From Amycolatopsis rubida (lineage in GTDB: Bacteria; Actinomycetota; Actinomycetes; Mycobacteriales; Pseudonocardiaceae), in the NCBI RefSeq assembly GCF_900115345.1, contig NZ_FOWC01000019.1, positions 62,001 through 126,000 on the forward strand: a stretch of DNA of 64,000 nt. The letters run 5' to 3'. Below the pieces are notes generated by a model. That model was not told the DNA's origin. It saw nothing but the letters and a program-made list of their open reading frames with translations, and did not search any database. Shown piece after piece: positions 45,683-53,637 of this stretch (position 1 is the stretch's first letter; each line of letters starts with the position of its first letter). The position numbers and the translations under genes are program-made.

Positions 45683-46600
45683 ATGCGACCGGTCACCGGG
45701 GCCCGGCGCGGGAACGCGACGCGGCAGCTGTACTCCGACCTCATCGCGGCTCTGCTCGCCGAAGGCGACGAACCCGCGGCGCGGGCGTGCGCGGAACTCG
45801 CCGTCGCACAGGGCGTCTGGCGCCATCCCGCGCAGCGCCCCGTGCACTACGTGCCGTCCCTGCCGCCGATCCCGGTCTACGACCCCGGGCAGTTCTGGTT
45901 CACCGCCTACCTGCGCGAAAGCTATCCGCGGATCCGCGCCGAACTGGACACCGTCACCGACCCGGCGGCGCGCGGGTTCCTGCCGGTCGAGGAACCGCTG
46001 CTGGGCAAGGGACGCTGGGAGCAGGTGACGTTTTACGAGGCGGGGCACCGCTTCGCCGACGCCTGCGACCGGTTCCCGGTCACCGCGAGCGTCATCGAGG
46101 GCATCCCCGAGGCGAGCAGCGGCGGGCCCGGGGTGGTCACCCTGTCCTGGCTCCACCCGGGCGCGCACATCCGGCCGCACTGCGGCGGATCCAATGCGCG
46201 GCAACGGGTTCATCTCGGTCTCGTCGTCCCGGAAGGGCCGCGGATCCGGGTCGGCGACCGCGTGCTGCGCTGGCGGGAAGGCGACTGCCTGGTCTTCGAC
46301 GACTCCTTCGAACACGAGGTCTGGCACGAAGGCACGGAACCGCGCGTCGTGCTGCTGCTCGACGTCTCGCACGCCGATCTCGACGAAAGCGTCCGGGACT
46401 GGATCCTGTCCGCCCGCACCGCCTTCGACGACCGGATCAAGGCGTACATGGGCGAGCGCGGGATCGAACGCGCCGAACTGGTCGAGGGCGTCCTGCGGCT
46501 CACCGCCGACAGCGGGGCGGCCAGCCTGGTCACCCGGCATCTGCGCGAGGTCGACGCCTCGGCGGTCGAGCTGAAGGACGGAAAGGTCAGGTACGAGTGA
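45683..46600 (+). CDS. Aspartyl/asparaginyl beta-hydroxylase (AspH) family 2-oxoglutarate oxygenase, copy 1
   Basis: A 305-residue AspH-type oxygenase. The two iron-binding His of the family are present: His166 in RPHCGGSN and His211 in DDSFEHEVWHE. The 2-oxoglutarate Arg region RVHLGL is also present. An N-terminal helical segment (LAVAQGVWRHPAQRP, FWFTAYLRESYPRIRAEL) is shared with the BlmF C-terminal half and with the copy at 49003, so the three are paralogues. It could hydroxylate a side chain of the peptide such as His, or the chain positions that vary between bleomycin and tallysomycin. It starts 4 bases after the preceding stop and overlaps the ABC transporter gene by 4 bases. Confidence 0.85.
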   Translation: MRPVTGARRGNATRQLYSDLIAALLAEGDEPAARACAELAVAQGVWRHPAQRPVHYVPSLPPIPVYDPGQFWFTAYLRESYPRIRAELDTVTDPAARGFLPVEEPLLGKGRWEQVTFYEAGHRFADACDRFPVTASVIEGIPEASSGGPGVVTLSWLHPGAHIRPHCGGSNARQRVHLGLVVPEGPRIRVGDRVLRWREGDCLVFDDSFEHEVWHEGTEPRVVLLLDVSHADLDESVRDWILSARTAFDDRIKAYMGERGIERAELVEGVLRLTADSGAASLVTRHLREVDASAVELKDGKVRYE

Positions 46601-48384
46601 CGACGACCGCTCCGCCCCCCGGCGAGCCCGGGCCGGACCAGCCGCCGCGGCGGTTCGGCTGGTCGCGGCTGCCCGCGCTGCTGCGGCTGGGCCCGGGACT
46701 GCGCCTGGCGCTGGCGGGGCTGCTGATGCTGGAGCTGTTGTCCTACGCCACCGTGCTGGTGCAGCCGCAGGTGGTGAAATGGCTGCTGGACTCGGTGTCG
46801 CGGGGCGCGAGCTTCGTGCCCGCCCTGCTGACGCTCGCCGCGGTCGCCCTGTGCTCCGGAGTCCTGATCGTCACCAGCAGCTACCAGCTGGGCAAGCTCG
46901 GCCAGCGGATGGTGCTCGGCGCGCGGGCGGGCATGATCGACGCGCTGCTGCGGGCCAGGGTCAGCACGGTGCAGCGGCGTCCGATCGGGGACGTGCTCTC
47001 GCGGATCGGCAGCGACACCACGCTGTTGCAGCACGCGCTGTCGGAGGCGCTGGTCCGGGGCGCGGTCGCCCCGGTCGTGCTGCTCGCCACCGTGGTGCTG
47101 ATGGCGCTGAGCGATCTGACGATGGTGCTGGTGCTGCTGGCGGTCGTGGCCGTGGGCGCCGGGGTGGAATGGCTGATCCTGCACCGGCTGGCGAAGGCGA
47201 CCGAAGCGGCGCAGGCCGGGGTCGGCGAGATGCTCACCGGGCTGCAGCGGGTCCTGCTCGCCTTCCGGACGGTCAAGGCGTTCGGCACCGAGGCGGACGA
47301 GGCCCGCGCCGTCGTCGGGCAGGCCCGGCTCGCCTGCCGGCAGGGGGTGCGCGCGGCGGGCTGGAACGCGGTCGTCGGCGGCACCGGCTGGGTGCTGATG
47401 GACATCATGTTCCTGACCGCGCTGGGGATGGGCGGGGCCCGGATCGCCTCCGGGGCGATGTCGGTCAGCGATCTCGTCGCTTTCCTGTTGTACGTCACGT
47501 ATCTGCGCACGCCCTCGGCCGCGCTGACGCAGGCCGCGAGCGCGATGTCGGAAGGGCTCGCGGCGCTGGCCAGGATCGAGCAGATCCAGCACATCCCGGC
47601 CGAACCCGACGACCAGGACGCGTCCGCCGAACCGGAGCCCGCGCCCGCCGACGACGGGGTCCCGGCCGGGATCGCGCTGGACGGGGTGTGGGCGGGCTAC
47701 GAGGACCAGCCGGTGCTCAGCGGCGTCTCGGTGCACGTTCCCCGCGGCCTCACCGTCGTGACCGGGCCGTCGGGGATCGGCAAGACCACGGTGCTCAACG
47801 TGGTCGAGCGTTTCCTGGAACTGCGGCGGGGCCGGGTGCTGCTGGACGGCGTCGACATCAGGGCCTTCCAGCGCGGCGAACTGCGGCGCAGGCTCGCCTA
47901 CGTGGAGCAGGACGCGCCGCTGCTGGGCGCGACGATCCGCGAGGCGGTCGGCTACGGCGCGGCGAGCCCCGGCGAGACGGAACTGCTCGACGTCGTGCAC
48001 GCGGTCGGGCTCGCGGACTGGGTCGCGAGCCTGCCCGACGGGCTGGACACCGCCATCGGCGAGCGCGCGGTCGCGGTCTCCGGCGGGCAACGGCAACGGC
48101 TCGCGGTGGCTCGGGCGCTGCTGCGCCACGCCGACGTCCTGCTGCTCGACGAAGCGACCTCGCAGCTCGACGCGGACAGCGAGGAGACCCTGCTGCGGAC
48201 GATCGCCGAACAGGCGAGGGTGCGCATCGTGCTGGCCGTGAGCCATCGCATGACCGTGGCCAGCCAGGCCGACCTGGTGATCGTGCTCGATGAAAGCGGC
48301 GTGCGCGCGGCCGGGTCGCACCGTGAGCTGCTTCGCTCCGATCCCTTGTACCGCAGGCTCGCGAGCACCGGCGGAACGCGATGA
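46597..48384 (+). CDS. ABC exporter, fused transmembrane and ATP-binding domains
   Basis: A 595-residue half-transporter with the TMD first and the NBD second. The TMD (about 25-310) has hydrophobic helices such as LALAGLLMLELLSYATVLV and APVVLLATVVLMALS. The NBD has Walker A GPSGIGKTT at 390-398, signature VSGGQRQRLAVARAL, Walker B VLLLDEATS and the switch His in VSHRM. It probably works as a homodimer in the membrane to export the finished glycopeptide, giving transport and self-protection. The GTG start overlaps the AspH stop, so export is co-regulated with biosynthesis. The substrate is inferred from position only. Confidence 0.9.
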   Translation: MTTTAPPPGEPGPDQPPRRFGWSRLPALLRLGPGLRLALAGLLMLELLSYATVLVQPQVVKWLLDSVSRGASFVPALLTLAAVALCSGVLIVTSSYQLGKLGQRMVLGARAGMIDALLRARVSTVQRRPIGDVLSRIGSDTTLLQHALSEALVRGAVAPVVLLATVVLMALSDLTMVLVLLAVVAVGAGVEWLILHRLAKATEAAQAGVGEMLTGLQRVLLAFRTVKAFGTEADEARAVVGQARLACRQGVRAAGWNAVVGGTGWVLMDIMFLTALGMGGARIASGAMSVSDLVAFLLYVTYLRTPSAALTQAASAMSEGLAALARIEQIQHIPAEPDDQDASAEPEPAPADDGVPAGIALDGVWAGYEDQPVLSGVSVHVPRGLTVVTGPSGIGKTTVLNVVERFLELRRGRVLLDGVDIRAFQRGELRRRLAYVEQDAPLLGATIREAVGYGAASPGETELLDVVHAVGLADWVASLPDGLDTAIGERAVAVSGGQRQRLAVARALLRHADVLLLDEATSQLDADSEETLLRTIAEQARVRIVLAVSHRMTVASQADLVIVLDESGVRAAGSHRELLRSDPLYRRLASTGGTR

Positions 48385-48406
48385 CCGATCGAACCGAGGA
48401 GTCCTG

Positions 48407-48970
48407 ATGACAGCGGGCAAACGGCGGCGCGGCGCACTGGCCGCCGCGAGCAAGACCGGCGACAGCGAGAAGATCCGCGAGCTGGCGCCGACCGGCGAGG
48501 AGCTTTCCGCGCGGGACGAGGACGGGTGGAGCGCGCTGGACTGGGCCGCCGGGCACGGCGATCCGGCGACGGTGGCCGCGCTGCTCGCGGCAGGCGCGGA
48601 TCCGCTGGCCAAAGCCGAGGACGAGCGCACCCCTTACGACATCGCGTTGGCGGCCGGTCATCGCGAAGCGGCCCTCCTGCTGCGCGAGAGCGCGGGCGGC
48701 GAAACCCGGTCGCCGGGCTGGACGCCGTACTGCCGCGCCTATCCGCTGAGCGCGGTGCGCGCCTACCCCGGCTGGCCCGAGGACGCGGGGGAGCGGACCG
48801 AGGAGTTCGTCTACCTGCACGACGATTTCACCGTGACCGCCGCGATCTGGCCCGGCGAGGACGTCGTGTTCGCGGCGGTCACGCCCGAATGGGAACGGTT
48901 CTGCCGCGACGAACTGGGATTCGCGGCACCCGACGACCTCGACCTCGTCCCGGAGGCGGACCGCGGCTGA
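48407..48970 (+). CDS. Ankyrin-repeat protein
   Basis: A 187-residue protein. The N-terminal ~90 residues contain two ankyrin repeats (GWSALDWAAGHGDPATVAALLAAGADP and TPYDIALAAGHREAALLL). The C-terminal ~95 residues are unrecognised, with aromatic segments (GWTPYCRAYPLSAVRAYPGW). Ankyrin repeats bind other proteins, so a scaffold or regulatory role in the cluster is possible but not shown. GAGGA about 6 bases before the ATG at 48407 sets the start; an upstream in-frame start at 48290 would lie inside the transporter gene. It stands alone between the transporter and the second AspH gene. Confidence 0.8.
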   Translation: MTAGKRRRGALAAASKTGDSEKIRELAPTGEELSARDEDGWSALDWAAGHGDPATVAALLAAGADPLAKAEDERTPYDIALAAGHREAALLLRESAGGETRSPGWTPYCRAYPLSAVRAYPGWPEDAGERTEEFVYLHDDFTVTAAIWPGEDVVFAAVTPEWERFCRDELGFAAPDDLDLVPEADRG

Positions 48971-48988
48971 CCCGCGCGGCATCTCGAG

Positions 48989-48994
48989 AAAGGA
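48989..48994 (+). promoter_or_regulatory. Ribosome binding site of the second AspH gene
   Basis: AAAGGA lies 8 bases before the ATG at 49003. It fixes this start in a 32-base gap where the usual start/stop overlap is absent. Confidence 0.7.
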
Positions 48995-49002
48995 AGTCAG
49001 CG

Positions 49003-49986
49003 ATGACCGAAAACCAGGGTGCGGGCACTTCCGGCACGGTCGGTGCGCGCGCGTATCTCGAGCAGATGGTCCGGCGCTACTACGCCAGCCTGATCGACGC
49101 CTGGCACTACGCGGGCGACCCGGAGAAGGCAATGGAATGCGCGGCCGCCGCGGTCCGGCAGGGGGTGTGGGACCAGCCCTTCCAGCGGGCCCGGGAACAC
49201 ATCCCCGGCCTGCGCGCGCGGCCGGTGCACGACGCCGGGGAGTTCTGGTTCACCGCCTACCTGGAGGAGAACTACCCGCTGATCCGGGCGGAGATCGAGC
49301 AGGTGCTCGACACCCCGCTCGACCCGGTCGTGCCGACCACCGACGACGCCGGGCTGATCCGCAAGGGCGCGTGGAAACAGGCGCACCTCTACCGGGACGG
49401 CCGGTGGCAGACCCGGATCTGCTCGCGGTTCCCGGTCACCACCGGCATCCTGGACAAGGTCCCGGACGTCACCGCGCTCAGCCCCGGCGTGATCACCGTG
49501 TCCCGCGTTTCCCCGGGAACGCACATCATGCCGCACTGCGGGCCGACGAACGCGCTGCTGCGGATCCACCTGCCGATCACCGTTCCGCCCGGGGTGAGCA
49601 TCCGCGTCGCGGACCGGGAAATGCGGTGGCAGGAAGGGAAATGCCTCGTCTTCGACGATTCGTTCGAACACGAGGTGCACCACCGCGGCACCGAGGACCG
49701 CGTGGTGCTGATCCTGGACGTGCTGCACCCGGACCTGGCGGGCGACCACCAGGAACGCCTGCTGCGGCGGCAGCGGAACTTCGAGGAGCAGATCGTCGCC
49801 TTCATGCGGGAACGCGGCCTGGCGCGCGTGCGGGTCCGCGACGGGGAGATCGCCCTGACCCCGGACGACACGGTGCGGCAGCTGGTCGCGACCTACCTGT
49901 CCGGCACCGGGATCACCGGCGCCGAACTCGACGGCGACCAGGTGCGCTGGGAGCGCGCGGACGCGTCGGCGGGAGCGCCCCGATGA
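49003..49986 (+). CDS. Aspartyl/asparaginyl beta-hydroxylase (AspH) family 2-oxoglutarate oxygenase, copy 2
   Basis: A 327-residue AspH-type oxygenase with both iron ligands: His178 in MPHCGPTN and His223 in DDSFEHEVHHR. It has a RIHLPI segment after the first ligand. Its N-terminus (DAWHYAGDPEKAMECAAAAVRQGVW, FWFTAYLEENYPLI) parallels the copy at 45683. Two complete AspH enzymes plus the SyrP-like enzyme give three possible hydroxylation activities, more than the single His hydroxylation needs, which fits a congener with extra hydroxyl groups such as tallysomycin. The 3' end overlaps the aminotransferase ATG by 4 bases. Substrates are not assigned. Confidence 0.85.
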   Translation: MTENQGAGTSGTVGARAYLEQMVRRYYASLIDAWHYAGDPEKAMECAAAAVRQGVWDQPFQRAREHIPGLRARPVHDAGEFWFTAYLEENYPLIRAEIEQVLDTPLDPVVPTTDDAGLIRKGAWKQAHLYRDGRWQTRICSRFPVTTGILDKVPDVTALSPGVITVSRVSPGTHIMPHCGPTNALLRIHLPITVPPGVSIRVADREMRWQEGKCLVFDDSFEHEVHHRGTEDRVVLILDVLHPDLAGDHQERLLRRQRNFEEQIVAFMRERGLARVRVRDGEIALTPDDTVRQLVATYLSGTGITGAELDGDQVRWERADASAGAPR

Positions 49987-51143
49987 TCAACCTGTTCGAG
50001 CCGGTCCTCGGCGAGGAGGAGCTGGCGGCGATCGGCGAGGTGTTCGCCGACGGCTGGCTGGGCAAGGGAAAGCGGACGCGCGCGTTCGAAGCGGCGTTCG
50101 CGGATCATCTCGGCGTGGCCGAAGAACAGATCGTCTCGGTGAACTCGTGCACCGAAGGGCTGTTCCTGGCGACGGAGCTGCTGGAGATCGGGCCGGGCGA
50201 CGAAGTGGTGCTGCCTTCGGTGAGCTTCGTCGGCGCGGCCAACGCGGTGGCGGCGCGCGGCGGCAAACCGGTCTTCTGCGACGTCGACGCCGACACGCTG
50301 AACCCCGGCACCGCCGAGATCGCGCGCCGGATCGGCCCGGCGACCAAGGCCGTGCTGGTGCTGCACTACGGCGGCTGTCCCGGCGACGTGGCGACGATCG
50401 CCGCGCTGTGCCGGGAACACGGGATCGCCCTGGTGGAGGACGCGGCTTGCGCGGTGGCGTCCCGCGCGGCCGGGACCGCCTGCGGGACCTTCGGCGACCT
50501 CGGCGTGTGGAGCTTCGACGCGATGAAGATCCTGGTCACCGGCGACGGCGGGATGCTCTACGCCAAGGACCCCGCGCTCGCCCGGCGGGCCGCCGAACTG
50601 GCCTATCTCGGCCTGCGCCAGCTCAGCGGCTACGCCGAGGCCGGAACCCGCAAGCGCTGGTGGGAATTCGACGTCGGCCCGTTCGGCCGTCGTTCGGTGA
50701 CCAACGACATCTGCTCGGCGATCGGCATGGTGCAGCTGGGCAAACTGCCGTCGTTCGTCCGGCGCCGCCGCGAGATCTGCCGTCGCTACGACGCCCGGCT
50801 CGCGGCGGTGCCCGGGCTGCGCGTCCCGCCGCGGATGCCGCCGGGACACGAAAGCTCGTACTACTTCTACTAGGTCCGGATGGACTCGCGGATCCGCGAC
50901 GACGTCGCGGCGCGGTTGCACGAACGCGGGATCTACACGAGTTTCCGTTACGCGCCGCTGCACCTGCTGCCCGCCTACGGGGCGCCGCGGCCGGAACTCC
51001 CCGGCACGGAACGGGCCGCGGCGGAAACCCTGTGCATCCCGCTGCACCACGGGCTCGACGACCGGGAAGCCGACACGGTGGCGGACGAACTCGCCGCCGC
51101 GGTCGCCGAATTCGGCGCGGCGAGGGAAAGGACGGAACCGTGA
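49983..51143 (+). pseudogene. DegT/DnrJ/EryC1-type PLP aminotransferase interrupted by an in-frame TAG
   Basis: A DegT-family sugar aminotransferase frame of 386 codons. The first 296 codons end at a TAG (50871-50873) and the same frame continues without shift to a TGA at 51141-51143. The PLP lysine is Lys182 in FDAMKILVTGDGG. The sequence around the stop reads SSYYFY-stop-VRMDSR, where family members usually have YYFYWV, so a single TGG to TAG change is the simplest explanation. The downstream part (LHERGIYTSFRYAPLH, LCIPLHHGL) is the normal family C-terminus. Without it the enzyme should be inactive. Intact, it would make an amino sugar (for example a talosamine as in tallysomycin) or another amine. 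Readthrough or a base-call error is possible. The end overlaps the next GTG by 4 bases, which suggests the gene was intact until recently. Confidence 0.88.
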
Positions 51144-52696
51144 ACCGGGCCCGGAAAGCGGCGAAGCTGGCGCTCGGCGGCGGCGAAGGCGTGCCCTGCC
51201 TGTGGGTGGGCGATCTGGACCGGGCGGTGTCGTTCTACCGCGACCGGGCGGGCTTCCGCGAGACGGAACTCCTCGGCGGCCAGCGGCCGCACGCGGCGCT
51301 GGCCTCCGGGCACGGCGCCACCGTGCTGCTCCGGGCGGCGGGGGACGAGGAGCGGGAAAGCCGGCGCCGCCGATCGGGGAATTCCGACTGGGACGCCCTG
51401 TTCTTCGTCGGCGACCTCGACCGGGTCGCGCGCGAACTGCGCGACGGCGGCGTCCGGATCGAGGTCGGCATCGGCGTCTCGGCGGTGGCGTACCGGACGC
51501 TGGAGATCCGCGACGAGTGGGGCAACGCGCTGGCGTTCGCCGAAGCGGCCGGGGGATGGCGGCCCGCGACGCGGGAGCTCGCCGAACGGGTGATCCCGGC
51601 GCGGCTGCGGACTTCGCTGCGGGACCGGAAGTTCGCCAGGCAGGAGCGACCGGAGCACGCGAGGTTCGCCCGGTTCCACGCGGAGCTGCCCGACCGGCGG
51701 GACCCGGTGTACATGTTCTTCACCAAGGGTTTGCTGCACTGGGTGGCCGCCTCGGCGAAGCACATTCCGCCCGAGGTGAACCTGGTGTTCTTCGGCTCGG
51801 GCCTGCCTGCCGAAGAACAACGATGGCTGAGCGAGCACCTCGGCCGTCCGGTGTTCAACTCCCAGCTGGAAATCGACGACAACACCGCGTGGGAGATCCT
51901 TTTCGCGGCCAACACGACGAACTTCGGCTACGTGGACATCGACTGCTTCGTGCTCGACCCGCGGGTGTTCGCCGACCTCGCCGCCATCGGCGACGACGTG
52001 GCGGTCAACGCGGCCTGGACCTATCCGGCGGCGCCCGGGGTCCCGGTCGCCTGCACTCATCTCGTCTTCCTCAACGCCGGGATCATCGCGAAACTGCGGG
52101 ACAGCGGCCGGTATCTCTCCCCGGCCAACTACGCCTGGGACGGCGGCATGGTCCCGCTGCTGCACCACCGGACGTACTGCCGCGTTCCGACTCCGGAGCA
52201 ACGGCGGCTGCTGCTCGAAGTGCTGCCCGCCGACGAGCGGGGGTTGCCGAAAGCCCCGGGCGAGGCGCCGTTCTTCGACACCTTGATCGGCTACCAGATC
52301 GCCGCCGCGGCGGCGGGGTACCGGACCCGCGCGGTCCGGCCCCTCGCGCACCGCACGCAGGCTATGTTCGCGGAGGCGGCGGCCGCCGGGAAACACGTGT
52401 GGCAGCAGGATTTGTCCGACGAACTCGTGCACATCGGCGGAATCAGCTACTACGGCCGCTATTTTCACGCTGCGGAGTTCCGCAAGCTCTACCTGGCCGC
52501 AGAATATTCCGTCCTGCGCGCGTCGGTGGACCGCCTGCCGCCCGGATACCGGGAACGGCGGTCCACGATCGAACGGCAGCTGCGCGAGGCCGGCCTGGAT
52601 CCCTTGCTGGCACGGGAATTCATCCGCGAGCACCTGGTGGCCGACCGCGGGATCGGCGCGGAGGCGGCCGACCGGATCCTCGGCGGGCCGGAATAG
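51140..52696 (+). CDS. VOC (bleomycin-resistance fold) domain fused to a glycosyltransferase-like domain, copy 1
   Basis: A 518-residue fusion. Residues about 15-135 are a vicinal-oxygen-chelate (glyoxalase/bleomycin resistance) domain: VPCLWVGDLDRAVSFYRDRAGF, then FFVGDLDRVARELRDGG and IRDEWGNALAFAE. Residues about 175-460 look like a GT-A-type transferase: a conserved lead MFFTKGLLHWVA, then YVDIDCFVLDP with the DxD-like pair Asp266/Asp268, then HLVFLNAGI. The paralogue at 57440 has the same order. The VOC domain could recognise the bleomycin-like scaffold so that the second domain can glycosylate it, or sequester it. The transferase assignment is tentative; I do not recognise the exact family. 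The GTG overlaps the aminotransferase stop. Confidence 0.72.
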   Translation: MNRARKAAKLALGGGEGVPCLWVGDLDRAVSFYRDRAGFRETELLGGQRPHAALASGHGATVLLRAAGDEERESRRRRSGNSDWDALFFVGDLDRVARELRDGGVRIEVGIGVSAVAYRTLEIRDEWGNALAFAEAAGGWRPATRELAERVIPARLRTSLRDRKFARQERPEHARFARFHAELPDRRDPVYMFFTKGLLHWVAASAKHIPPEVNLVFFGSGLPAEEQRWLSEHLGRPVFNSQLEIDDNTAWEILFAANTTNFGYVDIDCFVLDPRVFADLAAIGDDVAVNAAWTYPAAPGVPVACTHLVFLNAGIIAKLRDSGRYLSPANYAWDGGMVPLLHHRTYCRVPTPEQRRLLLEVLPADERGLPKAPGEAPFFDTLIGYQIAAAAAGYRTRAVRPLAHRTQAMFAEAAAAGKHVWQQDLSDELVHIGGISYYGRYFHAAEFRKLYLAAEYSVLRASVDRLPPGYRERRSTIERQLREAGLDPLLAREFIREHLVADRGIGAEAADRILGGPE

Positions 52697-52751
52697 CCCC
52701 CGGTCAGTATGCTGGCCGCCGCTGCCGCACGGCGACCAAGGACGGAACTCG

Positions 52752-53630
52752 GTGGAACTGAAGACCTCCCGGCTGGACCTGACGCCGCTGGACCCCGAAG
52801 AGCACGCCGACGCCCTCCACGCGGCCTACGGCGATCCGGCGGTGATGTCGTGGTGGACCCGGCCCGCGACCTCGACCGAGGCGGAGACCCGGCAGCTGCT
52901 CGCCGCGGACGCCGCGCAGCCGGGCGCCGCCCTCTGGGCGATCCGGCGGGCAGGCGACCCGGCCGCGATCGGAATGGCGGGCCTGCTCGGCGGCACCGCG
53001 GTCCCCGGGCTGAGCTGGATACTGGCCGAATCGGAGTGGGGACACGGTTTCGCCACCGAAGCGGCCTCCGCGATCGTCGAGCACGCCTTCGGCGCCGCCG
53101 GGCACGACCGGGTCGAAGCCTGGGTCGAATCGACCAACACCCGCTCGATCGCCGTGTGCCGGAAGATCGGCCTGACCGAACGAGGACGGCTCGCCCAGCG
53201 GTACGAGCACCGCGACCGCCCGCACGAGATGATCGTGCTCGGCCGGGCGCGGCATCCGGAGCCGACCTCGGTGCTGCACCTCGAACCGGTGCTCCCGGTG
53301 ACCGACGTCGCGGCGACGACCGAACTGCTGCGCGCCGCGCTGGCGGGCCGGGTCTCCTTTTCGGCGGGCGAACCGCCCGAGGTCGCCGGGATGGTCTTCG
53401 GGCCGTGGAGCGCCGGGCCGAGCGTCCAGTTCGTCCGGAAGCCGCGCGGGGAGTGCGCGCCGGTGGTCCTGACGCTCGACGTCGTCGCGGGGTTCGACGA
53501 GCTGTACGCCGCGGTGACGGCGGCCGGGACGGCGGGAGTCGAGCCGCCGGTCCGCGAGCCGTGGGGGCGGCGCGAGTTCGCGTTCCGCCTGCCGGAGGGG
53601 CACCGGATCGTGGTGAGCACGCCGGGGTGA
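52752..53630 (+). CDS. blmB: Bleomycin N-acetyltransferase, BlmB-like: GNAT domain plus C-terminal VOC-like domain
   Basis: A 292-residue protein. Residues 1-170 are a RimJ/RimL-type GNAT acetyltransferase (LDLTPLDPEEHADAL, WGHGFATEAASAIV, ESTNTRSIAVCRKIGL). Residues about 178-292 are a VOC-like domain (HLEPVLPVTDVAATTELL, GFDELYAAVTAAG, WGRREFAFRLPEGHRIVV). The size and order match the bleomycin acetyltransferase BlmB, which inactivates metal-free bleomycin by acetylating the beta-aminoalanine amine. It is a cytoplasmic self-resistance enzyme. The start is a GTG at 52752 after a 55-base gap, so it may have its own promoter. It converges on the SGNH gene with only 7 bases between the stops. 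Confidence 0.85.
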   Translation: MELKTSRLDLTPLDPEEHADALHAAYGDPAVMSWWTRPATSTEAETRQLLAADAAQPGAALWAIRRAGDPAAIGMAGLLGGTAVPGLSWILAESEWGHGFATEAASAIVEHAFGAAGHDRVEAWVESTNTRSIAVCRKIGLTERGRLAQRYEHRDRPHEMIVLGRARHPEPTSVLHLEPVLPVTDVAATTELLRAALAGRVSFSAGEPPEVAGMVFGPWSAGPSVQFVRKPRGECAPVVLTLDVVAGFDELYAAVTAAGTAGVEPPVREPWGRREFAFRLPEGHRIVVSTPG

Positions 53631-53637
53631 GCGCGGG

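Noticed and set aside
50871..50873. TAG as a pyrrolysine codon
   Set aside because: No pyrrolysine system is expected in actinomycetes, and the position is a usual Trp site in the family; a point mutation is simpler.
52697..52751. Promoter with a TATGCT -10 element before the acetyltransferase gene
   Set aside because: No acceptable -35 element at the right distance; the gap is only 55 bases and could equally be read through from upstream.
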